From Novosphingobium sp. TH158 (lineage in GTDB: Bacteria; Pseudomonadota; Alphaproteobacteria; Sphingomonadales; Sphingomonadaceae): a stretch of 64,000 nucleotides of DNA. A program made the translations under genes and the position numbers. The notes beneath the pieces were generated by a model, which was not told where the DNA came from, made no database searches, and saw only the letters and a list, made by a program, of their open reading frames with translations. The DNA is taken from the NCBI RefSeq assembly GCF_002855555.1, contig NZ_PKRT01000001.1:496001-560000 (forward strand), in the 5' to 3' direction. Numbering within the stretch: the stretch's first letter is position 1; each line of letters starts with the position of its first letter. Below, in pieces: positions 27,418 through 34,778 of the stretch.

Positions 27418-29220
27418 TCAGGCGGTCGCGAAAGCCTCAAGCGGCAGGGTCATCATCGTGGCGCTGCCGGCCTCCATCTTGCGACGCAGCGCCCCGGCAT
27501 CGGGGGTGAAGCGCTCGCCATAGTAACGGCCCGTCACGAGCTTGGCCTCGTAGAACGCAGCATCGCCGGAACCTGCTGCCAATGCGGCGACTGCGGCTTG
27601 GCCCATGCGGATCCACATCAGGCCAAGGGTAACGATGCCCATGATGTGCATGTAGTGATGGGCGCCTGCCCCGGCGTTGTTCGGGTTGGAAAGCCCGTTC
27701 TGCATCAGCCACATGGTTGCGGCCTTCAGTTCGCCGTTCGCCTTTTCCACCCGCCCGGCGAGGTCTGCCAGCCGTTCCACGCCCTTCGCTTCGGCGCATT
27801 CCCTGTCGACCATGGCGAAGAAGGCCTGGATCGCCTTGCCTCCGTTCATGCCCAGCTTGCGGCCGACGAGGTCCATGGCCTGAACGCCGTTTGTGCCTTC
27901 GTAGATCATGGCGATACGCGCATCGCGGACGAACTGGCTCATGCCGTGTTCCTCGATGTAGCCATGGCCACCGAACACCTGCTGCATGTTGACCGCGGTT
28001 TCGAAGCCCTTGTCGGTGCCGTAACCCTTGATCACCGGCGTCAGCAGGTTGATCATGTCGTTCGCGTTTGCCCGCTCTTCCTCGGTCGCGGCCTTGTGGC
28101 TCAGGTCGACCAGCAGGCCACCCCACATGGCCAGCGCGCGCATGCCTTCGGTGAAGGCCTTGGCGTCCATCAGCATGCGGCGTACGTCCGGGTGGACAAA
28201 GATCGGGTCAGCCTTCTCGCTGGGTTCGGCCGGGCCGGTCAGTGCGCGGCCCTGCCGGCGTTCGGCAGCATAGACAACGGCGTTCTGGTATGCCGCTTCG
28301 GCCTGGGCCAGTCCCTGTATGCCCACGCCGATGCGGGCAGCGTTCATCATGATGAACATGGCGGCAAGGCCCTTGTTTTCCTCGCCGACCAGCCAACCCT
28401 TCGCACCGTCATAGTTCAGCACGCAGGTGGCGTTGCCGTGAATGCCCATCTTGTGCTCGATCGAACCGCACGAGACAGCGTTGCGCTCTCCAGGGTTTCC
28501 ATCGGCATCGAGCAGGAACTTGGGCACGATGAACAGCGAAATGCCCTTGGTCGAATCCGGGGCATCGGGCGTCTTGGCCAGAACCAGATGGATGATGTTC
28601 TCGGTCAGGTCGTGTTCGCCGGCGGAAATGAAGATCTTCGTTCCGGTGATTGCATAGGTGCCATCGGCCTGCGGCACGGCCCGCGTGCGGATCATGCCAA
28701 GGTCGGTGCCGCAATGCGGCTCGGTCAGGTTCATCGTGCCGGACCACTGCCCCGAAATCATCTTGGGCAGGTAAGTCTGCTGCTGTTCGGGCGAGCCCTT
28801 GGCCTTGATGGCGGCGACCGCACCGCTGGTCAGCCCGGAATACATAGCGAAGGACTGGTTGGCCGAGCAGAGGTATTCCTCAAGCAGCAGGCCGAGCACG
28901 TGCGGCATCCCCTGCCCGCCGAGCTCCTCCGGCTGCGCCAGCGTGCCCCAGCCCGATTCGACGAAAGCGTCATAGGCCTGCTTGAAGCCCTTGGGCGTGG
29001 TTACCGAACCATCAGGGTGCCGGGTGCAGCCTTCCTGATCGCCCGAAAGGTTTAGCGGGGCGATCACTTCGCTGACGAACTTGCCGAGTTCCTCAACCAC
29101 GGTATCGACCACGTCCGTGCCGGAATTCTCGAATCCCGGCAGGTTGCCGTAGCTGTCGATCTTGAGCACCTCGTTCACCACGAAGCGCGAGTCACGGGTC
29201 GGAGCCTTGAAGCTGGGCAT
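27418..29220 (-). CDS. acyl-CoA dehydrogenase, long form
   Basis: FAD-dependent acyl-CoA dehydrogenase of 600 residues, the larger class with an extra C-terminal region, as in FadE5-like or DmdC-like enzymes. Signatures: LAQPEELGGQGMPHVLGLL, FAD/substrate loop MNLTEPHCGTDLGM, and the catalytic base region MIYEGTNGVQAMDLVGRK, followed by the C-terminal acyl-CoA_dh_C-like segment. It starts MPSFKAPTRDSRFVV behind AAAGGAC. Located between merR (21 bases upstream) and the P450, so probably under MerR control. Acyl chain preference cannot be read. Confidence 0.93.
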   Translation of the reverse strand: MPSFKAPTRDSRFVVNEVLKIDSYGNLPGFENSGTDVVDTVVEELGKFVSEVIAPLNLSGDQEGCTRHPDGSVTTPKGFKQAYDAFVESGWGTLAQPEELGGQGMPHVLGLLLEEYLCSANQSFAMYSGLTSGAVAAIKAKGSPEQQQTYLPKMISGQWSGTMNLTEPHCGTDLGMIRTRAVPQADGTYAITGTKIFISAGEHDLTENIIHLVLAKTPDAPDSTKGISLFIVPKFLLDADGNPGERNAVSCGSIEHKMGIHGNATCVLNYDGAKGWLVGEENKGLAAMFIMMNAARIGVGIQGLAQAEAAYQNAVVYAAERRQGRALTGPAEPSEKADPIFVHPDVRRMLMDAKAFTEGMRALAMWGGLLVDLSHKAATEEERANANDMINLLTPVIKGYGTDKGFETAVNMQQVFGGHGYIEEHGMSQFVRDARIAMIYEGTNGVQAMDLVGRKLGMNGGKAIQAFFAMVDRECAEAKGVERLADLAGRVEKANGELKAATMWLMQNGLSNPNNAGAGAHHYMHIMGIVTLGLMWIRMGQAAVAALAAGSGDAAFYEAKLVTGRYYGERFTPDAGALRRKMEAGSATMMTLPLEAFATA

Positions 29221-29241
29221 GGGCGTAGGTCCTTTGCGGGG

Positions 29242-29685
29242 TCAGGATTTCTTGAGCGGAAGTTCGAGCGCTTCGATCTGCGTCACGAAGGCGGAAAGCT
29301 CTGCTATTGCCGCATCCAGATCGGCGCGCTGGCGTTCCATCTGCGAAATGCGGTCGCGGCATTTCTGGGCCGTGACGCGCCGCTGTTCGACGCGGCCGTC
29401 ACCAAGATCGTAGAGGTCGATCATCTCTCGCACCTCTGAGAGGCTGAAGCCAACGTTCTTGGCGCGCAGGATCCAGGCAAGCCGGGCGCGGTCGCGCTTC
29501 GAATAGATGCGCGCAAGTCCCTGCCTGCTGGGCGATATCAGCCCTTCATCTTCATAGAACCGAAGAGCGCGGGCGGTAACGCCGAATTCCGCCGTAAGGT
29601 CGGAAATGGTGAACTGTTCGCGCTCAAGCGCGTCCGGCCGCTCCAGGTGAGCGCCGTTGTGCGGAAGGTTTGCGAGACTGGCCAT
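29242..29685 (-). CDS. MerR family transcriptional regulator, LiuR-like
   Basis: A 147-residue MerR-type activator. The N-terminal winged helix reads FTISDLTAEFGVTARALRFYEDEGLISPSRQ in outline; the region after YSKRDRARLAWILRAK and GFSLSEVREMIDLYD is typical, and a coiled-coil ends the protein. The DNA-binding part resembles LiuR-like regulators of branched-chain or fatty acyl-CoA catabolism, in keeping with the acyl-CoA dehydrogenase behind it. I chose the ATG at 29685 over an upstream TTG. A dyad at 29706-29721 is its likely operator. Confidence 0.88.
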   Translation of the reverse strand: MASLANLPHNGAHLERPDALEREQFTISDLTAEFGVTARALRFYEDEGLISPSRQGLARIYSKRDRARLAWILRAKNVGFSLSEVREMIDLYDLGDGRVEQRRVTAQKCRDRISQMERQRADLDAAIAELSAFVTQIEALELPLKKS

Positions 29686-29705
29686 GTCTCGCAAGCTAAT
29701 TTCCC

Positions 29706-29721
29706 TTTACGTAAACGTCAA
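29706..29721 (-). promoter_or_regulatory. putative MerR/LiuR-type operator
   Basis: On the minus strand the 16 bases read TTGACGTTTACGTAAA: half-sites TTGACGT and ACGTAAA, complementary at 6 of 7 positions around TT. It lies 21-36 bases upstream of the merR ATG and covers the hisI stop codon. Similar ACGTAAACGT-type palindromes are described for LiuR-family regulators (recalled, not searched). Confidence 0.5.
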
Positions 29722-30095
29722 GAGGTTGCGCGGACCAGCTGGCCTCCCTCCAGGCGGCGATAAAAACAGGTCGGTGCAAGCGTATGGCAAGCCGGCCCTG
29801 CTGGCTCGCAGCGCAGGACGAGTGCGTCCTGATCGCAGTCGACAAGGATTTCCTGCACCTTCAGGACATGGCCCGAACTCTCCCCCTTCATCCACAACCG
29901 TCCGCGTGAGCGCGAATGAAAGTGGGCAAGCCCGGTTTCCTGCGTCTTGTTCAGTGCTTCGGCGTCCATGTGCGCGAGCATCAGAACCGTGCCATCGCGC
30001 GCGTCCACGGCGACTGCCGTCAGCAGGCCCGCAGCATCGAATTTCGGCATGAAAGCAGTGCCCTGCTCACGATCGGCGGGATCAACGGACGGCAT
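29718..30095 (-). CDS. hisI: phosphoribosyl-AMP cyclohydrolase
   Basis: Third step of histidine synthesis, opening the adenine ring of PR-AMP; a zinc enzyme. The 125-residue product has the family segments VLMLAHMDAEALNKTQETG, FHSRSRGRLWMKGESSGH and the metal-site residues DCDQDALVLRCEPAGPACHT. I chose the ATG at 30095 (MPSVDPADREQG) behind AAGGA; upstream Met codons at 30152 lack family sequence. It stands apart from other his genes; its 3' end overlaps the merR operator. Confidence 0.95.
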   Translation of the reverse strand: MPSVDPADREQGTAFMPKFDAAGLLTAVAVDARDGTVLMLAHMDAEALNKTQETGLAHFHSRSRGRLWMKGESSGHVLKVQEILVDCDQDALVLRCEPAGPACHTLAPTCFYRRLEGGQLVRATS

Positions 30096-30204
30096 GTGTA
30101 ATATCCTTGAAACTGCAATTGCGGGAATGGAAGCTTGTTGCACGATAACCACAGATAATCGGCAAAATCCACCAAACCTGCGGTTGAGACTTTCCTTTCA
30201 TGAC

Positions 30205-30430
30205 GTTGTCGGGGAAACAGGTCGCGCAGCTGGGAGGCTGCCCCGCCAAGGCTGGCGGCGTCGTGAAGACGCCAAGGTTTCAGGGAAAGGCACTGATCGC
30301 CACAAGGCAGGTCGGGCCAAAAGTGAGGGTTCGGGCGAGGCTGGCGTGGGGGCGCCTGCCGATACCGGGAAACCGGCGCTCAAGAGTTTCGTCACGAGGG
30401 CGCCCGGAGCTTCGGTTCCGGGCGTTTTCG
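30205..30430 (+). ncRNA. candidate structured small RNA between hisI and comF
   Basis: Both neighbours are on the minus strand, yet this 335-base gap (30096-30430) ends in a strong terminator on the plus strand. Before it lie successive perfect hairpins: CAGC/GCTG at 30227-30240, CCGCCA/TGGCGG at 30243-30258 and GGCGTC/GACGCC at 30257-30273 (alternatives, they share two bases). GGCAGG near 30306 can pair with CCTGCC near 30354. Open frames here match no family I know. I checked by eye for RNase P, SRP, tmRNA, 6S and cobalamin-riboswitch signatures and saw none. The 5' end is not defined. Confidence 0.4.
30401..30428 (+). terminator. rho-independent terminator, UUCG tetraloop
   Basis: Stem CGCCCGGAGC / GTTCCGGGCG (one G-T wobble) closed by a TTCG loop and followed by TTTTCGTT. 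The T-run is only on the plus strand, so it ends a forward transcript, not the minus-strand comF, whose stop codon is 3 bases away. Confidence 0.75.
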
Positions 30431-31180
30431 TTATGCCTTGTCGGCCAGCGGCAAGGCTTCGTCCAGCACCCGCGCAAAGCAGGCAATCCGCACCCGTTCC
30501 GCCCCCGCCCGGCGCAGGGCCGAGAGGCAGGCATCGGTGGTGGCGCCGCTCGTCAGCACGTCATCGACCAGCAGAACCTTTGCCCCCTTGATCCGCGCAA
30601 GCCGCCCGGGGTTTGCCGCGATGGCACCTGATAGCGCCCTTGCCCGCGCCCGCCGGCCCAGTCCGCCGAGCGTTGGGGTCTGCTTGCGGCGCTGAAGCCC
30701 GTCCACCAGAAGCTGAGCGCCCTTGGCCCGGGCGATTTCCCCAGCCAGCAGCGCCGCCTGATTGAAGCCGCGCCGCCAGAGGCGCCAGCGATGCAGGGGC
30801 ACGGGAACCACGATCCATTCCGGCCCGATGTCAGCCAAGCGCGCCAGCATCAGCCTTGCCAGCATCGGGGCCAGGGCAATCCGGTGGCCATGTTTGAAGG
30901 CCAGCACCAGTCGCCGCGAAGCCTCGTTGTAGAGCGTACCTACCGCTATGCCGTCATGCCGTGGCGGCTCAGCCATGCAGGGCGCGCAGATCGCACCTTC
31001 GGGCATGCCATCGGGGAACGGCCGCTGGCACAGCTTGCAGCTGGGCTCGCCGGGTATCGCCAGTTCCCCCCAACAGGCAGCGCACAGCCCCTGCTGCTGC
31101 GACAGCCCTTCGCCGCAGAGCGGGCACCTCGGCGGGAAGACCAGGTCGACGATCGGGGCGATGGCGGCAGGCACCTGCAT
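30431..31180 (-). CDS. comF: ComF family protein
   Basis: A 249-residue ComF/GntX protein: an N-terminal zinc-finger-like region with repeated CxxC pairs (PPRCPLCGEGL, GLCAACWGEL, CKLCQRPF, ICAPCM) and a C-terminal phosphoribosyltransferase domain with KVLLVDDVLTSGATTDACL, the PRPP loop. ComF is needed for natural transformation in some bacteria; in many, including alphaproteobacteria, its role is unproven. It is divergent from the methyltransferase gene (51 bases). Confidence 0.9.
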   Translation of the reverse strand: MQVPAAIAPIVDLVFPPRCPLCGEGLSQQQGLCAACWGELAIPGEPSCKLCQRPFPDGMPEGAICAPCMAEPPRHDGIAVGTLYNEASRRLVLAFKHGHRIALAPMLARLMLARLADIGPEWIVVPVPLHRWRLWRRGFNQAALLAGEIARAKGAQLLVDGLQRRKQTPTLGGLGRRARARALSGAIAANPGRLARIKGAKVLLVDDVLTSGATTDACLSALRRAGAERVRIACFARVLDEALPLADKA

Positions 31181-31231
31181 GATGGCCGACTATCGCTTGC
31201 ACTCCGCCCATGCGCAAGGCAGGAGCCTCGC

Positions 31232-31969
31232 ATGGCCACATCACCGCCCGCGATCTTCTCTCCCCGCCGCAGGGAGCTGGCTCTTCTGCGGGCCGAGCGG
31301 TTGCAGGCCCATGCCGATGCCGCACGCTTCCTTGCCGACGATGCGGCGGACGACCTGCTGGACCGGCTGGCCTTCCTGCGGCACGAGCCGCAACGCGCGC
31401 TGGTGGCGGGCGACCGTTCCGGACTTCTGGCAAGCGCCCTGCCGCACGAGGCGTCGCCGCCCGGCCTGGCGTTCGAGCAGCCCTGGCCGGTCGAGGGGTT
31501 TGACCTCATCGCCCTGCCCTTCGTGCTCGATACCGCCAACGACCTGCCCGGTGCCCTGATCCATGCCCGCCGGGCGTTGGCCACGGGCGGACTGGCTTTC
31601 ATCACCCTGCTGGGCGCCGGCAGCCTGCCAGTGCTGCGCGAAGTGATGCTCGCCGCCGATGGAGAGCGCCCGGCTCCGCGCCTTCACCCCCAGGTCGATG
31701 TCCGCGCCGGGGGCCAGCTGCTCCAGCGCGCGGGCTTTGCCGATCCGGTGGTCGACAGCCGCAGCATCAGGGTGCGCTATGGCAGCCTGCGCCGGCTTGT
31801 GGCGGACCTGCGCGCCCAAGGCCTTGGCAACCAGTTGGCCGATCCCGGCCCGCCCCTCACCCGGACCGCCTGGGCCCGGGCGGAAGCGGCCTTTGCCGCG
31901 CTTGCCGACAGCGAAGGCCGCGTGACCGAGACCTTCGAGGTGCTGACGCTCAGCGGTTGGAAGCGTTGA
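31232..31969 (+). CDS. class I SAM-dependent methyltransferase
   Basis: A 245-residue protein resembling BioC-like methyltransferases that also occur as NDUFAF5 homologues: FSPRRRELALLRAERLQAH at the start, FDLIALPFVLDTANDLPGAL in place of the acidic motif II region, then LATGGLAFITLLGAGSLP and a C-terminal LRRLVADLRAQGLGNQL. Motif I (glycine-rich) is weak at DRSGLLASALP. Start ATG 31232 follows AGGAGC. The alternative is a malonyl-ACP methyltransferase; the gene is not in a biotin cluster. Its end overlaps ppdK by 20 bases, tail to tail. Confidence 0.8.
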   Translation: MATSPPAIFSPRRRELALLRAERLQAHADAARFLADDAADDLLDRLAFLRHEPQRALVAGDRSGLLASALPHEASPPGLAFEQPWPVEGFDLIALPFVLDTANDLPGALIHARRALATGGLAFITLLGAGSLPVLREVMLAADGERPAPRLHPQVDVRAGGQLLQRAGFADPVVDSRSIRVRYGSLRRLVADLRAQGLGNQLADPGPPLTRTAWARAEAAFAALADSEGRVTETFEVLTLSGWKR

Positions 31970-34622
31970 TCGCCGCCTGCGCCGCCGCCAGCCGGGCAAT
32001 CGGCACGCGATAGGGCGAGGCGCTGACGTAATCGAGGCCCTGGGCTTCGCAGAAGGCGATGCTGGCCGGATCGCCGCCATGCTCTCCGCAGATGCCCAGC
32101 TTGATTTCGGGACGGGTTTCCCGGCCGCGCTCTGCTGCGAGCGACACCAGTTGGCCGACCCCTTCGATATCGAGGCTGACAAAGGGATCGCGCGCGAAGA
32201 TGCCCTGTTCGACATAGGCGGGCAGGAACTTGCCCGCATCGTCGCGGCTGAGGCCCAGTGTCGTCTGCGTGAGGTCGTTGGTGCCGAAGGAGAAGAATTC
32301 GCCCACCTTGGCGATCTCGCCGGCCATCAGCGCCGCGCGCGGCAGCTCGATCGTCGTGCCGACATGGTATGAGAGCGTGCGGCCCTTTTCCTCGAACACC
32401 TTGGTGGCCGTCCGGTCGACAAGAGCCTTGAGGATCTCCAGTTCCTTCGCCGTGGCGACAAGCGGGATCATCACTTCGGGAACCGGTGCTTCGCCGGCCG
32501 CGGCAACCTCGCAAGCGGCCTCGAAGATGGCGCGGACCTGCATCTCGTAGATTTCCGGGAAGGTGATACCCAGCCGGCAGCCGCGATGGCCCAGCATCGG
32601 GTTGAATTCGTGGAGCTCCCCCGCCCTGCGCCGCAGCGTGGGGACGCCAATGCCGATCGCCTGCGAAAGCTCTTCGAACTCGGCATCGCCATGCGGCAGG
32701 AATTCGTGCAGCGGTGGATCGAGCAGGCGGATCGTCACTGGCAGGCCGGCCATCACCTCGAATATAGCGCGGAAATCGTCGCGCTGTTCAGGCAGCAGGC
32801 GGGTAAGCGCGGCGCGGCGGCCAGCCTCGTCCTCGGCCAGGATCATCTGGCGCACGGCAGAGATGCGGGCATCGTCGAAGAACATGTGCTCCGTGCGGCA
32901 CAGGCCGATGCCTTCCGCGCCGAACGCGCGCGCGGTGCGGCAATCGTCAGGCGTTTCGGCGTTGGTCCGCACCTTCATGCGGCGATGCCGGTCGGCCCAT
33001 TCCATCAGGGTGCCGAAATGGCCGGAAAGCTCGGGCTCCACGGTCGGAACCTTGCCCGCCATGATCTGACCGGTCGCGCCGTCGAGGGTGATGACATCCC
33101 CTTCCTTCAGCTCGCGCCCACCGATCTTAAGGGTGCGCGATGCCATGTCGATAGACACGCAGCTGGCACCGGAAACGCAAGGGCGACCCATGCCGCGCGC
33201 CACCACCGCGGCGTGGCTGGTCATGCCGCCGCGCGCGGTCAGGATGCCGCGGGCGGCGTGCATGCCGTGAATGTCTTCGGGGCTGGTTTCGACACGCACC
33301 AGGATCACCGCATCGCCGCGTTCGGCGCGCTTCTCGGCCATATCGGCATCAAGCACGATGGCGCCGGAAGCTGCACCCGGGCTGGCCGGCAGGCCCGTTC
33401 CCAGCACGTCGCGCGGGGCATCGGGATCAAGCGTGGGGTGCAGCAACTGGTCCAGAGCCATGGGATCGACCCGGCCAATCGCGGTGGCTTCGTCGATCAG
33501 GCTTTCCTCGACCATTTCCACCGCCATGCGCAGCGCCGCCTTGGCCGTGCGCTTGCCGCTGCGGGTCTGCAGCATCCACAGCTTGCCGCGTTCGACGGTG
33601 AATTCGATGTCCTGCATGTCGCGGTAGTGCTTTTCCAGCAGGTCGAACACGGCGGCGAGTTCGCCGTAGGCCGCGGGCATCGCTTCTTCCATGGAAAGCG
33701 GCTTGGCCCCGGCCTTTTCGCGGGCGGAGCGGGTCAGGTACTGCGGCGTGCGGATGCCGGCGACAACATCCTCGCCCTGGGCATTGACCAGCCATTCGCC
33801 GTAATAGGCGCGCTCGCCGGTCGCCGGATCGCGGGTGAAGGCTACGCCGGTGGCGCTGGTATCGCCCATGTTGCCGAAGACCATGGCCTGCACGTTCACC
33901 GCAGTGCCCCAGTCACCGGGAATGTCGTTCAGGCGGCGATAGACCCTTGCCCGGTCCGAATCCCAGCTGTCGAACACCGCGCGGATCGCGCCCCACAGCT
34001 GTTCGTTAACGTCCTGCGGGAAATCGCGGCCAAGCTCGTTGCGGACGATGGCCTTGTATTCGCCCACGATAGCCTGCCAGTTCTCAGCCGCCATCTCCAC
34101 ATCGGCGTAAAAGCCGTTGTCTTCCTTGGCGATTTCGAGTGCATCCTCGAACAGGTGATGGTCAAGGCCAAGCACCACGTCGGAATACATCTGAATGAAC
34201 CGGCGATAGGAATCCCAGGCAAAGCGCGCATCGCCCGAAGTCGCCGCCAGCCCTTCAACCGTTGCGTCGTTGAGGCCAAGGTTGAGCACCGTATCCATCA
34301 TGCCCGGCATCGAGACGCGGGCGCCCGAACGAACCGAGACAAGCAGCGGATCGGCAGCATCGCCAAAACGCTTTCCAACAGAAGTTTCGATATGATTCAG
34401 AGCTGTTTGGACTTCTTTCGTCAGGCTTTCCGAGAAGTCTGCACCTTCGGCAAGGTAGCGTACGCATTCTTCGGTGGTGATGGTAAAGCCCGGGGGAACC
34501 GGCAGGCCGATCCCGGCCATCTCCGCAAGGTTGGCACCCTTTCCGCCGACAATCGTCTTGTCGCGGCTACGGGGATCTTCACTGCGAACCCTGCCACCGA
34601 AGGTATAGATCTGCTTGTTCAT
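31950..34622 (-). CDS. ppdK: pyruvate, phosphate dikinase
   Basis: Interconverts pyruvate, ATP and phosphate with PEP, AMP and PPi. The 890-residue enzyme starts MNKQIYTFGG, the family start; a longer frame beginning in the repeat element at 34667 is ignored. N-terminal ATP-binding domain includes VGGKGANLAEMAGIGLPVPPG in outline, the phosphohistidine loop is RGGMTSHAAVVARGMG, and the PEP site has LGICGEHGGDP near the C-terminus with the catalytic Cys region. The leader contains copy 2 of the TGTCAACCT element 27-56 bases upstream of the ATG. Confidence 0.95.
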   Translation of the reverse strand: MNKQIYTFGGRVRSEDPRSRDKTIVGGKGANLAEMAGIGLPVPPGFTITTEECVRYLAEGADFSESLTKEVQTALNHIETSVGKRFGDAADPLLVSVRSGARVSMPGMMDTVLNLGLNDATVEGLAATSGDARFAWDSYRRFIQMYSDVVLGLDHHLFEDALEIAKEDNGFYADVEMAAENWQAIVGEYKAIVRNELGRDFPQDVNEQLWGAIRAVFDSWDSDRARVYRRLNDIPGDWGTAVNVQAMVFGNMGDTSATGVAFTRDPATGERAYYGEWLVNAQGEDVVAGIRTPQYLTRSAREKAGAKPLSMEEAMPAAYGELAAVFDLLEKHYRDMQDIEFTVERGKLWMLQTRSGKRTAKAALRMAVEMVEESLIDEATAIGRVDPMALDQLLHPTLDPDAPRDVLGTGLPASPGAASGAIVLDADMAEKRAERGDAVILVRVETSPEDIHGMHAARGILTARGGMTSHAAVVARGMGRPCVSGASCVSIDMASRTLKIGGRELKEGDVITLDGATGQIMAGKVPTVEPELSGHFGTLMEWADRHRRMKVRTNAETPDDCRTARAFGAEGIGLCRTEHMFFDDARISAVRQMILAEDEAGRRAALTRLLPEQRDDFRAIFEVMAGLPVTIRLLDPPLHEFLPHGDAEFEELSQAIGIGVPTLRRRAGELHEFNPMLGHRGCRLGITFPEIYEMQVRAIFEAACEVAAAGEAPVPEVMIPLVATAKELEILKALVDRTATKVFEEKGRTLSYHVGTTIELPRAALMAGEIAKVGEFFSFGTNDLTQTTLGLSRDDAGKFLPAYVEQGIFARDPFVSLDIEGVGQLVSLAAERGRETRPEIKLGICGEHGGDPASIAFCEAQGLDYVSASPYRVPIARLAAAQAAINASNR

Positions 34623-34642
34623 CCCGATCACCGTTTTCCTGA

Positions 34643-34765
34643 ACCTTGAGGTTGACAAGGTTGACACGGTGTCAACCTCGCCGTCCTGTGGCTCCGTCCC
34701 TGATTTCTGCCGTTTACCGGCAATTTCGAGACCGTCTGTTGCCGGGAAAATAAAAAAAGTCCGGC
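34643..34765 (-). repeat. dispersed TGTCAACCT element, copy 2
   Basis: On the minus strand (the ppdK direction) the core 34678-34649 reads AGGTTGACA, CCG, TGTCAACCT, TGTCAACCT. A T-rich tract (TTTTTTTATTTT) lies about 75 bases further upstream, as in copy 1 at 13030-13145. Core identity between copies is near complete apart from one or two bases; the middle is looser, with shared blocks such as a C-rich/T-rich TTTCCGG-like stretch. It fills most of the ppdK-glyS gap. Confidence 0.7.
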
Positions 34766-34775
34766 GCCGGGGCGG
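34752..34775 (-). terminator. possible glyS terminator
   Basis: Downstream of the glyS stop on the minus strand, GC-rich CCCCGGCGCCGGAC is followed at once by seven T then ATTTT. The palindrome gives only a short stem, so it is a weak terminator candidate. It overlaps the left end of repeat copy 2, where the T-rich tract may instead be part of that element. Confidence 0.4.
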
Positions 34776-34778
34776 TGT

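Noticed and set aside
27238-29055. 605-codon forward-strand open frame across the acyl-CoA dehydrogenase
   Set aside because: Antisense shadow with His/Arg/Ala-rich composition and no family signature; the reverse gene is clear.
30205-30430. Known RNA class (RNase P, SRP, tmRNA, cobalamin riboswitch) for the hisI-comF segment
   Set aside because: None of the conserved core strings I know for these classes is present; kept as an unassigned RNA candidate.
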